Source of the DNA: Psychromonas algicola
GTDB lineage: Bacteria > Pseudomonadota > Gammaproteobacteria > Enterobacterales > Psychromonadaceae
Assembly: GCF_004378355.1 (NCBI RefSeq)
Contig: NZ_SNUB01000013.1
Coordinates: 27,348 to 91,347, forward strand
DNA: 64,000 bases
Direction: 5' to 3'
Numbering within the stretch: position 1 is the first letter of the stretch; every line of letters begins with the position of its first letter. The notes below the pieces were generated by a model. That model was given only the letters and a program-made list of their open reading frames with translations, searched no databases and was not told the DNA's origin. The translations under genes and the position numbers were made by a program. Positions 26,004 to 36,494 of the stretch are shown here, piece by piece.

Positions 26004-26265
26004 CGTGACTCGTTCTGTTTAAGTTCACTGAGTTAACTAAAAGTAGGAACAAGCGCAAATTTAGTCAATAAATATAGCACTTTGGCCTTTAATGTTTGCT
26101 CATTATAAAATCAATATTTATCTGTTTTCTGTGTGAAATGTATGTGATAAGTCATTAATTTTAATGCATTTAATAAAGCGTTTTGATACTTACATATTAA
26201 GCTATTTTGATGATAATAGTCGACAATCATTTGTCCTTTTATTATGCGTTGTTAAGTTTACTCAT
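26004..26265. other. Intergenic region, nothing clear
   Basis: About 260 bp of AT-rich sequence between the palindromic repeat and the fghA stop. No ORF, terminator with a T-run or RNA gene was recognised. Confidence 0.35.
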
Positions 26266-27120
26266 TTAATTTTTTATTAACGCCAAGTTTTTAGCATGAA
26301 ATTTCAAATGTGAATCGATATAAGTACTAATGAAATAGTAACTATGGTCATAACCCTCGCGCATATTAAGCGTAAATTGGCCTTGCTTTGAACTTGCAAT
26401 TGTAGATAGATTTTCAGGTTTTAATTGTTCTTGCAAAAAGGAGTCGTTGCTACCTTGATCTATTAAAATTGGTTGGTGATGAGCGAGTTTCGATAATATT
26501 TCGCAGCTGTCATAAGCTTTCCAATCTGCTTTGTTTTTACCTAAATAGGCTGAAAAGGCTTTCTCTCCCCAAGGGCAATTAACAGGATTACAAATAGGGC
26601 TAAATGCACTAATTGATTGATACAATTCAGGATTACGTAAACCAATCGTTAATGCGCCATGACCACCCATAGAATGACCACTGATCATTCGTTGTGTTGT
26701 CACTGGAAAGTTGGCTTCTATTAAAGCAGGTAATTCACTCACAATATAGTCATACATTTGATAATGCTTCTTCCATGGTTCTTGTGTTGAATTAACGTAA
26801 AACCCTGCGCCTAATCCTAGGTCATAGGCTTTATTCTCATCATCTGCAACACCTTCACCGCGTGGGCTTGTATCGGGAGCTACAATAGCAATACCCAGTT
26901 GAGCTGCTAATTTCTGTGCGCCTGCTTTTTGCATGAAATTTTCATCGCTACAAGTTAATCCTGATAACCAATACATTACAGGGACGGGTGTTTTGCTCGA
27001 AGCTTGAGGAGGCAGATAAATAGCAAAGCGCATTTCACAATTAAGTATTTCAGATTTGTGGCTGTATTGCTTATGCCAACCTTCGAATAGTTTGTTACCA
27101 CTAATATTATTAAGGATCAT
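26266..27120 (-). CDS. fghA: S-formylglutathione hydrolase
   Basis: 284 residues, esterase-D family. It hydrolyses S-formylglutathione to formate and glutathione, the second step of glutathione-dependent formaldehyde removal in the cytoplasm. Visible features are the nucleophile Ser150 in GHSMGGHGAL, the acid in DQGSNDSFL, His in GYDHSYYF, and the family motif WLSGLTCSDENF near residue 51. The length equals the usual 275-285. It lies 72 bp downstream of the glutathione-dependent dehydrogenase on the same strand, so the two steps are encoded together. FrmB is an equivalent name in E. coli. Confidence 0.93.
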   Translation of the reverse strand: MILNNISGNKLFEGWHKQYSHKSEILNCEMRFAIYLPPQASSKTPVPVMYWLSGLTCSDENFMQKAGAQKLAAQLGIAIVAPDTSPRGEGVADDENKAYDLGLGAGFYVNSTQEPWKKHYQMYDYIVSELPALIEANFPVTTQRMISGHSMGGHGALTIGLRNPELYQSISAFSPICNPVNCPWGEKAFSAYLGKNKADWKAYDSCEILSKLAHHQPILIDQGSNDSFLQEQLKPENLSTIASSKQGQFTLNMREGYDHSYYFISTYIDSHLKFHAKNLALIKN

Positions 27121-27192
27121 AATTATTACCTATAGAAACAGTAAAGCAGCTTTTGAAGGCTGCTTTTAAATTTAATCATTTATTTACATGGG

Positions 27193-28392
<1,200 letters not shown>

Positions 28393-28430
28393 CTAGTTAA
28401 AATGAAAATTACTTTTACTGAGTGGTAACA

Positions 28431-29294
28431 ATGAATTGGCAAGGTATTAATGAATTTGTAGCTGTTGCTGAAACACAGAGCTTTTCTTTAGCGGCTAAAA
28501 ATCTTGCGATCTCAACGGCGCAAGTAAGCCGTCAAGTGAGTGCGTTAGAAAAACGGTTACAAGTAAAACTTTTCTATCGTACGACGCGTAAGGTTTCTTT
28601 AACTCAGGAAGCGCAACTGTTTTATCAGCATTGCCGCCATCTATTGGATGGATTAGAAACGGCAGAGCAAGCTATTACTAATCTACAACGCAACCCTCAA
28701 GGGAAAATTAAACTTTCTGTTCCCGTGACTTACGGAGAGCAAAAAATATTGCCGTTAGTTAATGATTTCGTAGCTTTATATAATGAAATCGAAGTAACTA
28801 CTGAGTTGAATAATAATCGAGTTGATCTTGTTGATGGTGGATTTGACTTAGCTATTCGGTTAGGCCAATTACAAGACTCAAGTTTGATAGCAAAACAACT
28901 TAGTCAGCGTTCAAATTATGTTTGTGTTTCTGAAGGCTATATAAAGAAACATGGACAGCCGCATTCATTGTCAGAATTAAAGCACCATAATTGTTTATTA
29001 GGAACCAGAGATTATTGGCGTTTCAAAGAGCAGGACAAAGAAAAGAATATTAGAGTTAAAGGTAATATACGTTGCAATAGTGGGGTGGCATTAGTAGATG
29101 CTGCTATAAAAGGGATTGGGATTGTTCAGTTGCCTGATTATTATCTTCACTCCTATATTGAGTCAGGGAAATTAGTTACTATTTTGGATCAATTCAGAGA
29201 GCCCGCTGAAGGGATTTGGGCCGTTTATCCACAAAATAGATACTTATCGCCAAAGATTCGGTTATTAATTGAATACCTTGCAGAGCATTTGTAA
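28431..29294 (+). CDS. LysR-family regulator divergent from frmA
   Basis: 287 residues. The helix-turn-helix is FSLAAKNLAISTAQVSRQVS with ALEKRLQVKLFYRTTRKVSL, followed by a CrgA-type effector domain (GKIKLSVPVTYGEQKILPLV, then LAIRLGQLQDSSLIAKQL). ATG 28431 is chosen over GTG 28422, which gives only three extra residues and no better ribosome site. It shares a 107-bp divergent region with frmA. LysR genes in this position control glutathione-dependent formaldehyde detoxification in Vibrio-type genomes; direct control here is inference. Confidence 0.88.
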   Translation: MNWQGINEFVAVAETQSFSLAAKNLAISTAQVSRQVSALEKRLQVKLFYRTTRKVSLTQEAQLFYQHCRHLLDGLETAEQAITNLQRNPQGKIKLSVPVTYGEQKILPLVNDFVALYNEIEVTTELNNNRVDLVDGGFDLAIRLGQLQDSSLIAKQLSQRSNYVCVSEGYIKKHGQPHSLSELKHHNCLLGTRDYWRFKEQDKEKNIRVKGNIRCNSGVALVDAAIKGIGIVQLPDYYLHSYIESGKLVTILDQFREPAEGIWAVYPQNRYLSPKIRLLIEYLAEHL

Positions 29295-29360
29295 GCAGTG
29301 TTTATTCAGTATTGAATAGAAGTTAATCTACTAAGGTTAATGTAAAACGTAGAAGTAGGT

Positions 29361-29477
29361 TTATATTTCTACGATTACTTTACCCATTCCAACGCCACTT
29401 GAAAAACGTGAGTAAACTTCGTCTAATACTAGTGTTAAACCGCCAGCTTCAGCTATTTCTGCTAATTTACATAGGAT
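29361..29477 (-). pseudogene. C-terminal remnant of a zinc-type alcohol/quinone oxidoreductase
   Basis: The minus strand ends LAEIAEAGGLTLVLDEVYS and then RFSSGVGMGKVIVEI. This is the C-terminus of medium-chain (MDR) quinone-oxidoreductase-type enzymes, where EVY-S is normally followed by about ten more residues (F..V..AH.R) before FxSGxxxGKVI. Those residues are missing. Nothing upstream encodes the other 300 residues; the frame continues only to 29582 through unrelated AT-rich sequence. It looks like a decayed fragment with an internal deletion. Limits are approximate. Confidence 0.65.
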
Positions 29478-29558
29478 GATTGTATGTTGTTCATGTTTTT
29501 GATTGTTCAACATTGGAATAAGTAAGTTATTGAGTCTTATGTTATTGAATAAGATAAG

Positions 29559-29597
29559 AAAATGCCCAATGAATAAATCCATCGGGCATTTTTATTT
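29559..29597 (+). terminator. Rho-independent terminator-like hairpin
   Basis: AAAATGCCC and GGGCATTTT form a perfect 9-bp stem with a 16-base loop. It is followed by TTATTTTAT on the plus strand. It may end the LysR transcript or be left from a lost gene. Confidence 0.6.
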
Positions 29598-30010
29598 TAT
29601 AGGGAAATAAAATTTAATTCACTTGTATCGGGCAAGTGTTTATATTTTGTTACTGATCTAAATAACTGTCGTTGTTGATCATCTGCGTCATATCCATGTA
29701 AGTATTTCTATGTAGCAGAATAGGAATTATAAAGTTGAATTGTGTGAAAAATATGGAGAAACGATGGAGATTACACTTTTATGTTGTTTTTAAGGACTTT
29801 TTATTAACAGAGTTTTAACAAAGGCGGGGAAAATGGCGGAAATATAAAAAGAAGAATGAGCTTGATAAAACTTATCTTATTATTGGAAATTTATTTTCTA
29901 TTCATTTAAAGACTTTAAAAGTAATTATGCTGTTTTAAAGTTAGTATAAAAATATATATCATGACTAAAACTGCATAATTACTCTATAAAAAAGTTAGGT
30001 TGCTACCATT
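29598..30010. other. Intergenic region with one small hairpin
   Basis: About 410 bp, AT-rich. A short dyad CACTTG-TATCGGG-CAAGTG at 29620-29638 is followed by a T-rich stretch. No ORF with protein-like character was found. It may be degraded sequence together with the remnant to the left. Confidence 0.4.
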
Positions 30011-30682
30011 CTACTTAAGTACTTTTTGAATCCAATCTGTAATATCACCTAATTGCTCTGCGATTAAGGTATGAGGCATTGGGTAGCTCTCCCACTCTGC
30101 TTGGTAACCATTTTCTAATAATAATCGGTTAGCCATTTGCCCTGCATCAAAGGGGACAACTTCATCTTGTTCTCCGTGATGTTGTAAAATGGGGGTTTGT
30201 TTATTGGCTATAGAGAGTTGTGGAGGTAATTGATCGCCATTAGGTAGATAACATGACATCGCCAGAATACCTGCTAATTTATGTGGGTATCTTAAGCCTG
30301 TAAATAGGCTCATTACGCCACCCTGACTAAAACCTGCCAATATTATTTTTTCGCTAGCAATCCCATTATCAAGTTGCTCTTGAATTAAATGATGGATCAT
30401 TTCTTCTGAAACAAGCACATCTTTAAGATCGGCTCGATTATGCAAATCCATACTTTTAATGTCATACCATGAACGCATTACCGCACCTTGGTTAATCGTC
30501 ACTGCTTGTTCTGGAGCATGAGGAAAAACAAAGCGTATTGTATGTCCTTGAGGTAGAGATAACACTGGAACAATGGGAGAAAATCCAGCGCCTGAATCAC
30601 CTAATCCATGCAACCAAATAATACAACTTGTTGCTTCTGAACTTGGCTCTACGGTGATTCTTTCTAGTTTTTTTGTTGTCAT
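30011..30682 (-). CDS. Carboxylesterase/phospholipase family alpha/beta hydrolase
   Basis: 223 residues of the small carboxylesterase (EstB/acyl-protein-thioesterase-like) family. It starts with the strand CIIWLHGLGDSGAGF. The nucleophile lies in ILAGFSQGGVMSLF, the acid in HHGEQDEVVPF, and the His in PMPHTLIAEQ. It has no signal peptide and is cytoplasmic. It should hydrolyse short acyl esters; the natural substrate is unknown. The Lrp-type gene lies 57 bp upstream on the same strand, so cotranscription is possible. AAAGG precedes the ATG. Confidence 0.88.
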   Translation of the reverse strand: MTTKKLERITVEPSSEATSCIIWLHGLGDSGAGFSPIVPVLSLPQGHTIRFVFPHAPEQAVTINQGAVMRSWYDIKSMDLHNRADLKDVLVSEEMIHHLIQEQLDNGIASEKIILAGFSQGGVMSLFTGLRYPHKLAGILAMSCYLPNGDQLPPQLSIANKQTPILQHHGEQDEVVPFDAGQMANRLLLENGYQAEWESYPMPHTLIAEQLGDITDWIQKVLK

Positions 30683-30739
30683 TGCTCATGCCTTTATAGA
30701 TTATTTTTGATTATGGACACTCTGTTTATTTATGAGGTG

Positions 30740-31216
30740 TTAATCTAAGGGTAATGCTGTTTTTTTAACAACTTCCCGTAAAACAAAGCTTGAGTGTACA
30801 CCGGTTACACCTTCTAACTTAGTAAGATGACCCAATAAGAATTGTTCGTAATGTTGCATATCTCGTACGACCACCTTTAATAAGAAGTCTGCTGACTGAC
30901 CTGTGACTATTGAACACTCAAGTACTTCTGGTAATGACGCGATAGCAGCTTCAAAATGGTCAAAACGTTCAGGCGTATGCCTATCCATGGTAATGCCAAT
31001 CATAGCGGTTAAATTTAAACCTAATGCAGATGGTTTTAATAAGGTAACATGTTTATCAATAATATTAGATTCTTCTAAGCGCTTAACGCGTCGAGAACAG
31101 GGCGTTGGAGATAATCCAATACTATCAGCTAGTTCTAAATTACTAATACGCGCATTCTCTTGCATTAACTGCAATATTTTCTTGTCAGTTCTATCTAATT
31201 TGATGGCAGCTTGCAT
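30740..31216 (-). CDS. Lrp/AsnC-family transcriptional regulator
   Basis: 158 residues. The N-terminal helix-turn-helix is LDRTDKKILQLMQENARISN with ELADSIGLSPTPCSRRVKRL. The C-terminal RAM ligand-binding domain is ALGLNLTAMIGITMDR with SADFLLKVVVRDMQHYEQF. ATG 31216 has GGAG seven bases upstream; the longer start at 31228 overlaps that site. It is divergent from the leucine leader/leuA unit, 126 bp away, and may regulate it or respond to leucine. That link is inference. Confidence 0.88.
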   Translation of the reverse strand: MQAAIKLDRTDKKILQLMQENARISNLELADSIGLSPTPCSRRVKRLEESNIIDKHVTLLKPSALGLNLTAMIGITMDRHTPERFDHFEAAIASLPEVLECSIVTGQSADFLLKVVVRDMQHYEQFLLGHLTKLEGVTGVHSSFVLREVVKKTALPLD

Positions 31217-31342
31217 ATAAAACTCCATTGTTGGTTTATATCTCTACATTATTTGTTTTATGTAGCTATTTATTGCATTACTTTGCCTTTTTGTCTGTTA
31301 ATTTGCAACCATTCGCTACATAAAAAAGCTTATAGTTACAAC

Positions 31343-31462
31343 ATGAATAGCGAGCGATATTTCTTACCGGAAATGGGTGGCAATACTCTTACCATGATGA
31401 GCCAACTCGCTAATTCCTTACTTCTCCTATATAGAATTGTAGTTATCCCAAGGATTGCCTGA
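31343..31462 (+). CDS. Candidate leucine-rich leader peptide of leuA
   Basis: A 39-codon ORF ends in TGA that overlaps the leuA ATG (TGATG). Near its end it has four consecutive Leu codons (TTA CTT CTC CTA at 31418-31429), then YRIVVIPRIA. This resembles the E. coli LeuL pattern of LLLL followed by Ile/Val. The leuA ribosome site (AAGGA) lies inside the last codons of this ORF. No terminator stands between leader and leuA, so control would act through translational coupling, not classic attenuation. The start is uncertain: ATG 31397 would give 22 residues. Confidence 0.5.
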   Translation: MNSERYFLPEMGGNTLTMMSQLANSLLLLYRIVVIPRIA

Positions 31463-33174
31463 TGCCAAGTAACAATATCCCTTCATCAAACTTTAACCAT
31501 AAAAAATACCGTGCTTTTACGCCTATTCAAAAAAGCGATAGACGTTGGCCGAATCATGTAATCAACAAAGCGCCTGAATGGTGTAGTGTTGATTTAAGGG
31601 ATGGTAATCAAGCACTGATAGAACCGATGACGCCAAGTCAAAAGTTAGAAATGTTTAAGCTATTAGTTGATGTCGGTTTTAAAGAAATTGAAGTTGGCTT
31701 CCCAGCGGCATCTGCACCTGACTTTGATTTCGTTCGTCAGCTAATTGAAGACAATTTAATTCCAGATGATGTGACTATTCAAGTATTAACACAAGCTAGA
31801 GAGCCGTTAATCGCACGTAGTTTTGAAGCACTTAAAGGTGCTAAAAAAGCGATTGTTCACCTATACAATTCAACTTCGACTGTGCAGCGCGAGCAAGTAT
31901 TCAAAAAATCTAAACAAGAAATTAAAGCGATAGCAGTACAAGGCGCAGAATGGGTTCGTGATATGGCCGCAGCTGCGCCTGAAACTCGTTGGTCTTTTCA
32001 GTATTCTCCTGAGAGCTTTACAGGAACAGAAATGGATTACGCATTAGAAGTGTGTAACGCAGTGATCGATGTTTGGAAACCAACGTCAGACAATAAAGTA
32101 ATTATTAACTTACCTGCAACGGTTGAAGTGTCAACACCTAACGTTTATGCAGATCAAATCGAATGGATCAACGATAATATTAACTCGCGTGAAGCAGTAA
32201 GAATTAGCTTACATACGCATAATGATAGAGGTTGTGGTGTTGCTGCTGCGGAGTTAGGTGTATTAGCTGGCGCAGATAGAATTGAAGGTACATTATTAGG
32301 TAATGGTGAACGTACTGGTAATATGGATATTGTAACCATGGCAATGAATATATACAGCCAAGGTATCGATCCTGAATTAGTTTTATCTGATATGGACCGT
32401 ATTATTGCAACCGTCGAGCGTTGTACACAGTTAGCAGTTCATCCTCGCCATGCTTATGCAGGTGAATTAGTATTTGCTGCTTTTTCTGGTAGCCATCAAG
32501 ATGCGATTAATAAATGTATGGCCATCGATGCGGAACAGCGCAAAGATGATCCTAATGCACATTGGCAAGTTGCTTATTTGCCGATTGACCCTCGTGATTT
32601 AGGCCGCTCTTACCAGCAGGTGATTCGTATTAATAGTCAATCAGGTAAAGGCGGTGTTGCTTATGTACTTGAGCAAGATTACGGTATTCAAATGCCGCGT
32701 TGGATGCAAGTTGATTTTAGTCCTCATATCCAAGCCTTTGCTGAAAAAAGTGAATCTGAAGTAGGCTCTGAAGCCATTCAAAGTATATTTGTAGATACTT
32801 ATTTAAAACCACAAAATGCGGCTGTTATTGGTGGTTATCAACTTAATCGTGAAGGCTGTGTTGATACCTTGCAAGCCGAATTAAAAGCAGATAATGCGGT
32901 TGTTGAAATTGATGGTAAAGGTAAAGGTGTATTAGATGCCTTTGTTAGAGGATTAAGCAGCAAGATCGGACGTGATATTGTATTGCTTGATTATAGTGAG
33001 CATGCCTTACCAAGTAAAAAAGGTGCTGAAAATGAACAAGCTGAAGCGATGGCTTATGTTCAAATCAGTATTAATGGTAGCCGATACTGTGCTGCTGCAC
33101 TTTGTGATGACATCGTAACGGCATCAATGCAAGCGGTATTAAATGCGTTAGGGCGTAGTTCAGTTAATTTATAA
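31462..33174 (+). CDS. leuA: 2-isopropylmalate synthase, type 2 (LeuA)
   Basis: 570 residues. It condenses acetyl-CoA with 2-oxoisovalerate, the first step of leucine synthesis. The N-terminal TIM barrel shows WCSVDLRDGNQALIEPM near residues 40-57, the metal-binding LHTHNDRGCGVAAAE and GNGERTGNMDIV. The C-terminal regulatory domain ends in the dimer-type leucine-binding region (VEIDGKGKGVLDAFV). The length and the YRAFTPIQKSDRRWP start are those of the long type-2 (yeast/actinobacterial-like) class, not the 515-residue E. coli type. No leuBCD follows. Its start overlaps the leader peptide stop. Confidence 0.93.
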   Translation: MPSNNIPSSNFNHKKYRAFTPIQKSDRRWPNHVINKAPEWCSVDLRDGNQALIEPMTPSQKLEMFKLLVDVGFKEIEVGFPAASAPDFDFVRQLIEDNLIPDDVTIQVLTQAREPLIARSFEALKGAKKAIVHLYNSTSTVQREQVFKKSKQEIKAIAVQGAEWVRDMAAAAPETRWSFQYSPESFTGTEMDYALEVCNAVIDVWKPTSDNKVIINLPATVEVSTPNVYADQIEWINDNINSREAVRISLHTHNDRGCGVAAAELGVLAGADRIEGTLLGNGERTGNMDIVTMAMNIYSQGIDPELVLSDMDRIIATVERCTQLAVHPRHAYAGELVFAAFSGSHQDAINKCMAIDAEQRKDDPNAHWQVAYLPIDPRDLGRSYQQVIRINSQSGKGGVAYVLEQDYGIQMPRWMQVDFSPHIQAFAEKSESEVGSEAIQSIFVDTYLKPQNAAVIGGYQLNREGCVDTLQAELKADNAVVEIDGKGKGVLDAFVRGLSSKIGRDIVLLDYSEHALPSKKGAENEQAEAMAYVQISINGSRYCAAALCDDIVTASMQAVLNALGRSSVNL

Positions 33175-33200
33175 TAAATTATTATTGAATGAGTAAAATC

Positions 33201-33230
33201 AAAAAGGAGGCTATATTGCCTCCTTTTTGA
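33201..33230. terminator. Bidirectional terminator between leuA and the convergent gene
   Basis: AAAAAGGAGGC and GCCTCCTTTTT form an 11-bp perfect stem with a 6-base loop. The A and T runs serve both strands. Confidence 0.85.
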
Positions 33231-33255
33231 TTGTTCTAACACGTAAATTATATCC

Positions 33256-34716
33256 CTACAGGCGTTTTTTTATATGTAATAAAGAACGTAGCTTAGATTG
33301 ACGTGGCTGATCTGCTTTATCTTTGATCTTCGCTTCTCCTGCTTTTTCTATCTCAATAATCCCTGAACGATTTAAAGTCACTCTATAGCGTTCAAATTGA
33401 GCGAGGTATTGCCCTTGGTCTAAAGCCACAATAATATTAATTTGATAACGTCGCTCAATAGACGTCGTTTGGATCTTTTCTTTATTTGAGGTTTTTTCCA
33501 AACGTTCGAATATTTTTTCAGTACCGCCTTCAACAAAACGCGTTAATGGCCGTAAACTAAAAATAATATTTTCTTCCATCGTATCGTAACCGGCTTGAAA
33601 GCCATTTTTACTAACACGCGTTTCAATACGGTAATGTAACAACTCTGCACTTTGTTTATTTTGAGTATGACGCTCGGCTAATAAGTCGCGGCTTTGTTGT
33701 GGCAGTCTTTGTGTTTTAGTGTAATCCAGCCACACTTTTTGTTTAGCAATTTCATGTTGATTGGTTGAATCTAACAGTGTTCGAGACCATTTAGGCTTAC
33801 CTCTGCGGATCCAACGCCATAAAATATTCTTAAAGTCATCTTTAAAAACTTCACGAACACCATAAATAATCGCAAGTAAAAAAACCATCACAGCGGTTAA
33901 TTGGCTAAATGCACCTTGGGTTTTAATAATCAAAACCAGTATCACGCTCATTAATAAAGCGGTTGCTATGCCAGTAACAAATTTACGGGTGATATTCCCT
34001 AAGACTATAGTTCTACTTTTAAATATCACACCGTATTCAATTAAACGACGTAAAAGACGCATTTTATTAGCGATACGGTTTGCATCTTTTAAGGTGGCCT
34101 CTGAGTTATAAATATTCTTTTTACGGTATTGTTCTTCTTCATCACAAATTGCTAACAATGCTAAACGGTTTTCAGAAAACTCTGATTGGCGCGGTTTATT
34201 TGCCAGCATGCGCATTATGGTTTGCTCTGTATACCAAGAAAGATAGTTATCAACACTTTCATAGATAGCTAATAATTTAGGGCTAGTAGGTTTATGGCTA
34301 CGGTGCTTTTTAAGGATATCTAAACAGTGTTCGGTGAGCTCATTCATTGCTACATAGAAATCAGCTAGACTTTCACTATCATCAATAGCGAGTACGTCAT
34401 TTGCATCGGTATCTAGTGCAGAGATATATTGGTATGCGAAAAGGTTGAGGTTGCTTCGATATTCAGTTGTTGAACGTTTCATTCGACTTGCAAAACGACG
34501 GTGTAACAAGGGTAAATGTAATCCCTTCGTATGATAAGCACGCTTACCATTAATACCGGCATTAAAATAATCTGTTTCGCTTAAGGTGTTTTTATTGATC
34601 CCCATCTCTTTTGGTAGCGAGAAATATAAGTCAATGCGCCTAAAATCACCTTTCTTCATATGGTGAGTTAGCTTGATTGATAATTTATCGTCCTGCTTGA
34701 GAGTGAAGTTGGGCAA
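33256..34716 (-). CDS. Unknown protein with two central membrane helices
   Basis: 486 residues. The first 230 residues are soluble, charged and helical, with the motif MRLLRRLIEYGVIFKSRTIV before the membrane. Two close membrane helices follow (about 252-270 and 275-292, ending YGVREVFKDDFKNILWRWIR). A cytoplasmic C-terminal domain has a RTRVSKNGFQAGYDTMEENI-like beta region and a basic tail. No family is recognised. It stands alone and convergent to leuA. Similar-sized proteins of unknown function occur in marine gammaproteobacteria, but I cannot name one. Confidence 0.6.
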   Translation of the reverse strand: MPNFTLKQDDKLSIKLTHHMKKGDFRRIDLYFSLPKEMGINKNTLSETDYFNAGINGKRAYHTKGLHLPLLHRRFASRMKRSTTEYRSNLNLFAYQYISALDTDANDVLAIDDSESLADFYVAMNELTEHCLDILKKHRSHKPTSPKLLAIYESVDNYLSWYTEQTIMRMLANKPRQSEFSENRLALLAICDEEEQYRKKNIYNSEATLKDANRIANKMRLLRRLIEYGVIFKSRTIVLGNITRKFVTGIATALLMSVILVLIIKTQGAFSQLTAVMVFLLAIIYGVREVFKDDFKNILWRWIRRGKPKWSRTLLDSTNQHEIAKQKVWLDYTKTQRLPQQSRDLLAERHTQNKQSAELLHYRIETRVSKNGFQAGYDTMEENIIFSLRPLTRFVEGGTEKIFERLEKTSNKEKIQTTSIERRYQINIIVALDQGQYLAQFERYRVTLNRSGIIEIEKAGEAKIKDKADQPRQSKLRSLLHIKKRL

Positions 34717-35120
34717 TGATTCCTCCTTAGTGAATAATGAGTATATCTCTATTACTTTGAATTGTAATGATTTTGTATAGCAAAAATAGAAAATATACTT
34801 AATTTATTTAAAGCTCAATAAGTTGTTGAGAAAGCCTTTAAATTTGCGCTAAATGAGTGCTTGAATGCTTTTCTGAACACGATTAGTTTCTTTGTTTTTA
34901 TACTTATTATTTGTAAGGTCATATAAAAACAATGACTTAACAATAAAATTAAAGGATAAACTAATACTTTAAGATTGGACTAAATTTGGCTATATTAACC
35001 ATGCTTTTGGTGATTTTCGGTTGTTATTAATAAACTGTTGGAACAAGGACTTAGCTTTTTGCTAGTCAAAAATCATAGTTGGAACTTAACTTATTTAATT
35101 AAAAAACTATGGAGCCCCTT
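34717..35120. other. Divergent intergenic region before guaD
   Basis: About 400 bp of AT-rich sequence between the divergent unknown membrane protein and guaD. I looked for a purine, xanthine or 2'-dG type riboswitch before guaD. Only a weak GTCAT...ATGAC dyad near 34918-34935 was found, without the conserved junction bases. Promoters must lie here but are not clear. Confidence 0.4.
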
Positions 35121-36464
35121 GTGAAACAAGACTTAAATACTACTGTGCCTGCAGTTAAAAAATCTAATCTACGTGCTATTCGTTCAAGCTTTCTACATTT
35201 CCTTAATGATCCTTCAAAAGTAGACGATAGTGCTCAAGCTTATCAATATATTGAAGACGGTTTAATGGTGATTGAAAATGGAAAAATACAATCATTACAA
35301 GTCTTTAATGAACAAGCGGCGAGTTTATATTCTCACGTTGAAGATAAAAGAGGGCAGTTAATTATGCCTGGCTTTATTGATACTCATATCCATTATCCAC
35401 AAACAGAGATGATTGCTTCTTACGGAGAGCAATTATTAGAGTGGTTAGAAACCTATACTTTCCCCACTGAAAAACAATTTTTAGATAAAGATTACGCCCA
35501 GAAAATATCTCAATTTTTCATTAATGAACTACTAAAAAACGGCACAACAAGCGCATTAGTTTATGGCACGGTTCACCCCGAATCGGTTGATGCATTATTT
35601 GAACAAGCACAAAAAGTAGATATGCGGTTAATTGCGGGTAAAGTGATGATGGATCGCAATGCGCCTGATGACTTATTAGATACTGCGCAATCAAGTTACC
35701 ATGATTCAAAAATGTTAATTGAAAAATGGCATAATAATGGTCGCTTACAATATGCGATTACTCCCCGCTTTGCACCCACCTCGACACCAGAGCAATTAAC
35801 TCTTGCTGGTAAATTAAAATCTGAATATCCAGATGTTTATGTACAAACTCATTTATCTGAAAATAAAGATGAGATTGAATGGGTTAAATCGCTTTACCCT
35901 GAACGCGCTGGATATTTTGATGTGTATGAACATTATGGATTAACGGGAAGCAAATCTATCTTTGGCCATTCTATTCATTTAACTGAAGAGGAATGGGCAT
36001 CTTTTACTCGTACTGAATCTGTGATTTCATTTTGTCCGACTTCGAATCTCTTTTTAGGTAGTGGATTATTTGATTTAAATAAAGCAGAAAAAAATAATAT
36101 TCGTGTTGGTGTTGGGACGGATGTAGGGGCTGGCACAAGTTTTTCTCAATTATCGTCATTAAATGAAGCCTATAAAATAATGCAGTTACAAGGTAAGAAA
36201 TTATCGCCATTTAAAGGATTTTATTTAGCGACATTAGGTGGCGCAGAATCACTTAGCTTAGAAGATAAAATTGGTAACTTTGAAGCAGGTAAAGAAGCGG
36301 ATTTTGTGGTGTTAAATTGGGCGGCAACAGAGTTGCAAACATTACGTTATAAAGAAACTGCAAGTTTGGAAGATAAGTTATTTGCATTGATGATGTTGGG
36401 TGACGATCGTAATATTCATTCTACTTATGTTGCCGGAAAATTAGTTTATACTGCTAAGGCTTAA
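35121..36464 (+). CDS. guaD: Guanine deaminase
   Basis: 447 residues, amidohydrolase superfamily. It converts guanine to xanthine and ammonia in the cytoplasm. Metal ligands are visible in PGFIDTHIHYPQTEM, VQTHLSENKDEI, IFGHSIHLTEEE and VGTDVGAGTSFS. The guaD hallmark GEQLLEWLETYTFPTE follows the first motif. GTG 35121 is preferred: GGAG lies six bases upstream of it, whereas ATG 35109 has no ribosome site and itself forms part of that GGAG stretch. The MazG-like gene follows by 30 bp. Together they suggest purine salvage. Confidence 0.92.
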   Translation: MKQDLNTTVPAVKKSNLRAIRSSFLHFLNDPSKVDDSAQAYQYIEDGLMVIENGKIQSLQVFNEQAASLYSHVEDKRGQLIMPGFIDTHIHYPQTEMIASYGEQLLEWLETYTFPTEKQFLDKDYAQKISQFFINELLKNGTTSALVYGTVHPESVDALFEQAQKVDMRLIAGKVMMDRNAPDDLLDTAQSSYHDSKMLIEKWHNNGRLQYAITPRFAPTSTPEQLTLAGKLKSEYPDVYVQTHLSENKDEIEWVKSLYPERAGYFDVYEHYGLTGSKSIFGHSIHLTEEEWASFTRTESVISFCPTSNLFLGSGLFDLNKAEKNNIRVGVGTDVGAGTSFSQLSSLNEAYKIMQLQGKKLSPFKGFYLATLGGAESLSLEDKIGNFEAGKEADFVVLNWAATELQTLRYKETASLEDKLFALMMLGDDRNIHSTYVAGKLVYTAKA

Positions 36465-36494
36465 TTTAACATTCATTATTAGAAAGGAACAACC

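Noticed and set aside
30740..31216. Classic leucine attenuator with terminator before leuA
   Set aside because: The leader stop overlaps the leuA start, leaving no room for a terminator; only the leader peptide is proposed.
31211..31462. 83-codon version of the leuA leader ORF
   Set aside because: Its start overlaps the divergent Lrp gene start and the extra residues look like random AT-rich translation; the internal ATG at 31343 is more likely.
34717..35120. Purine riboswitch before guaD
   Set aside because: No conserved three-way junction bases or matching helices were found; only a weak short dyad.
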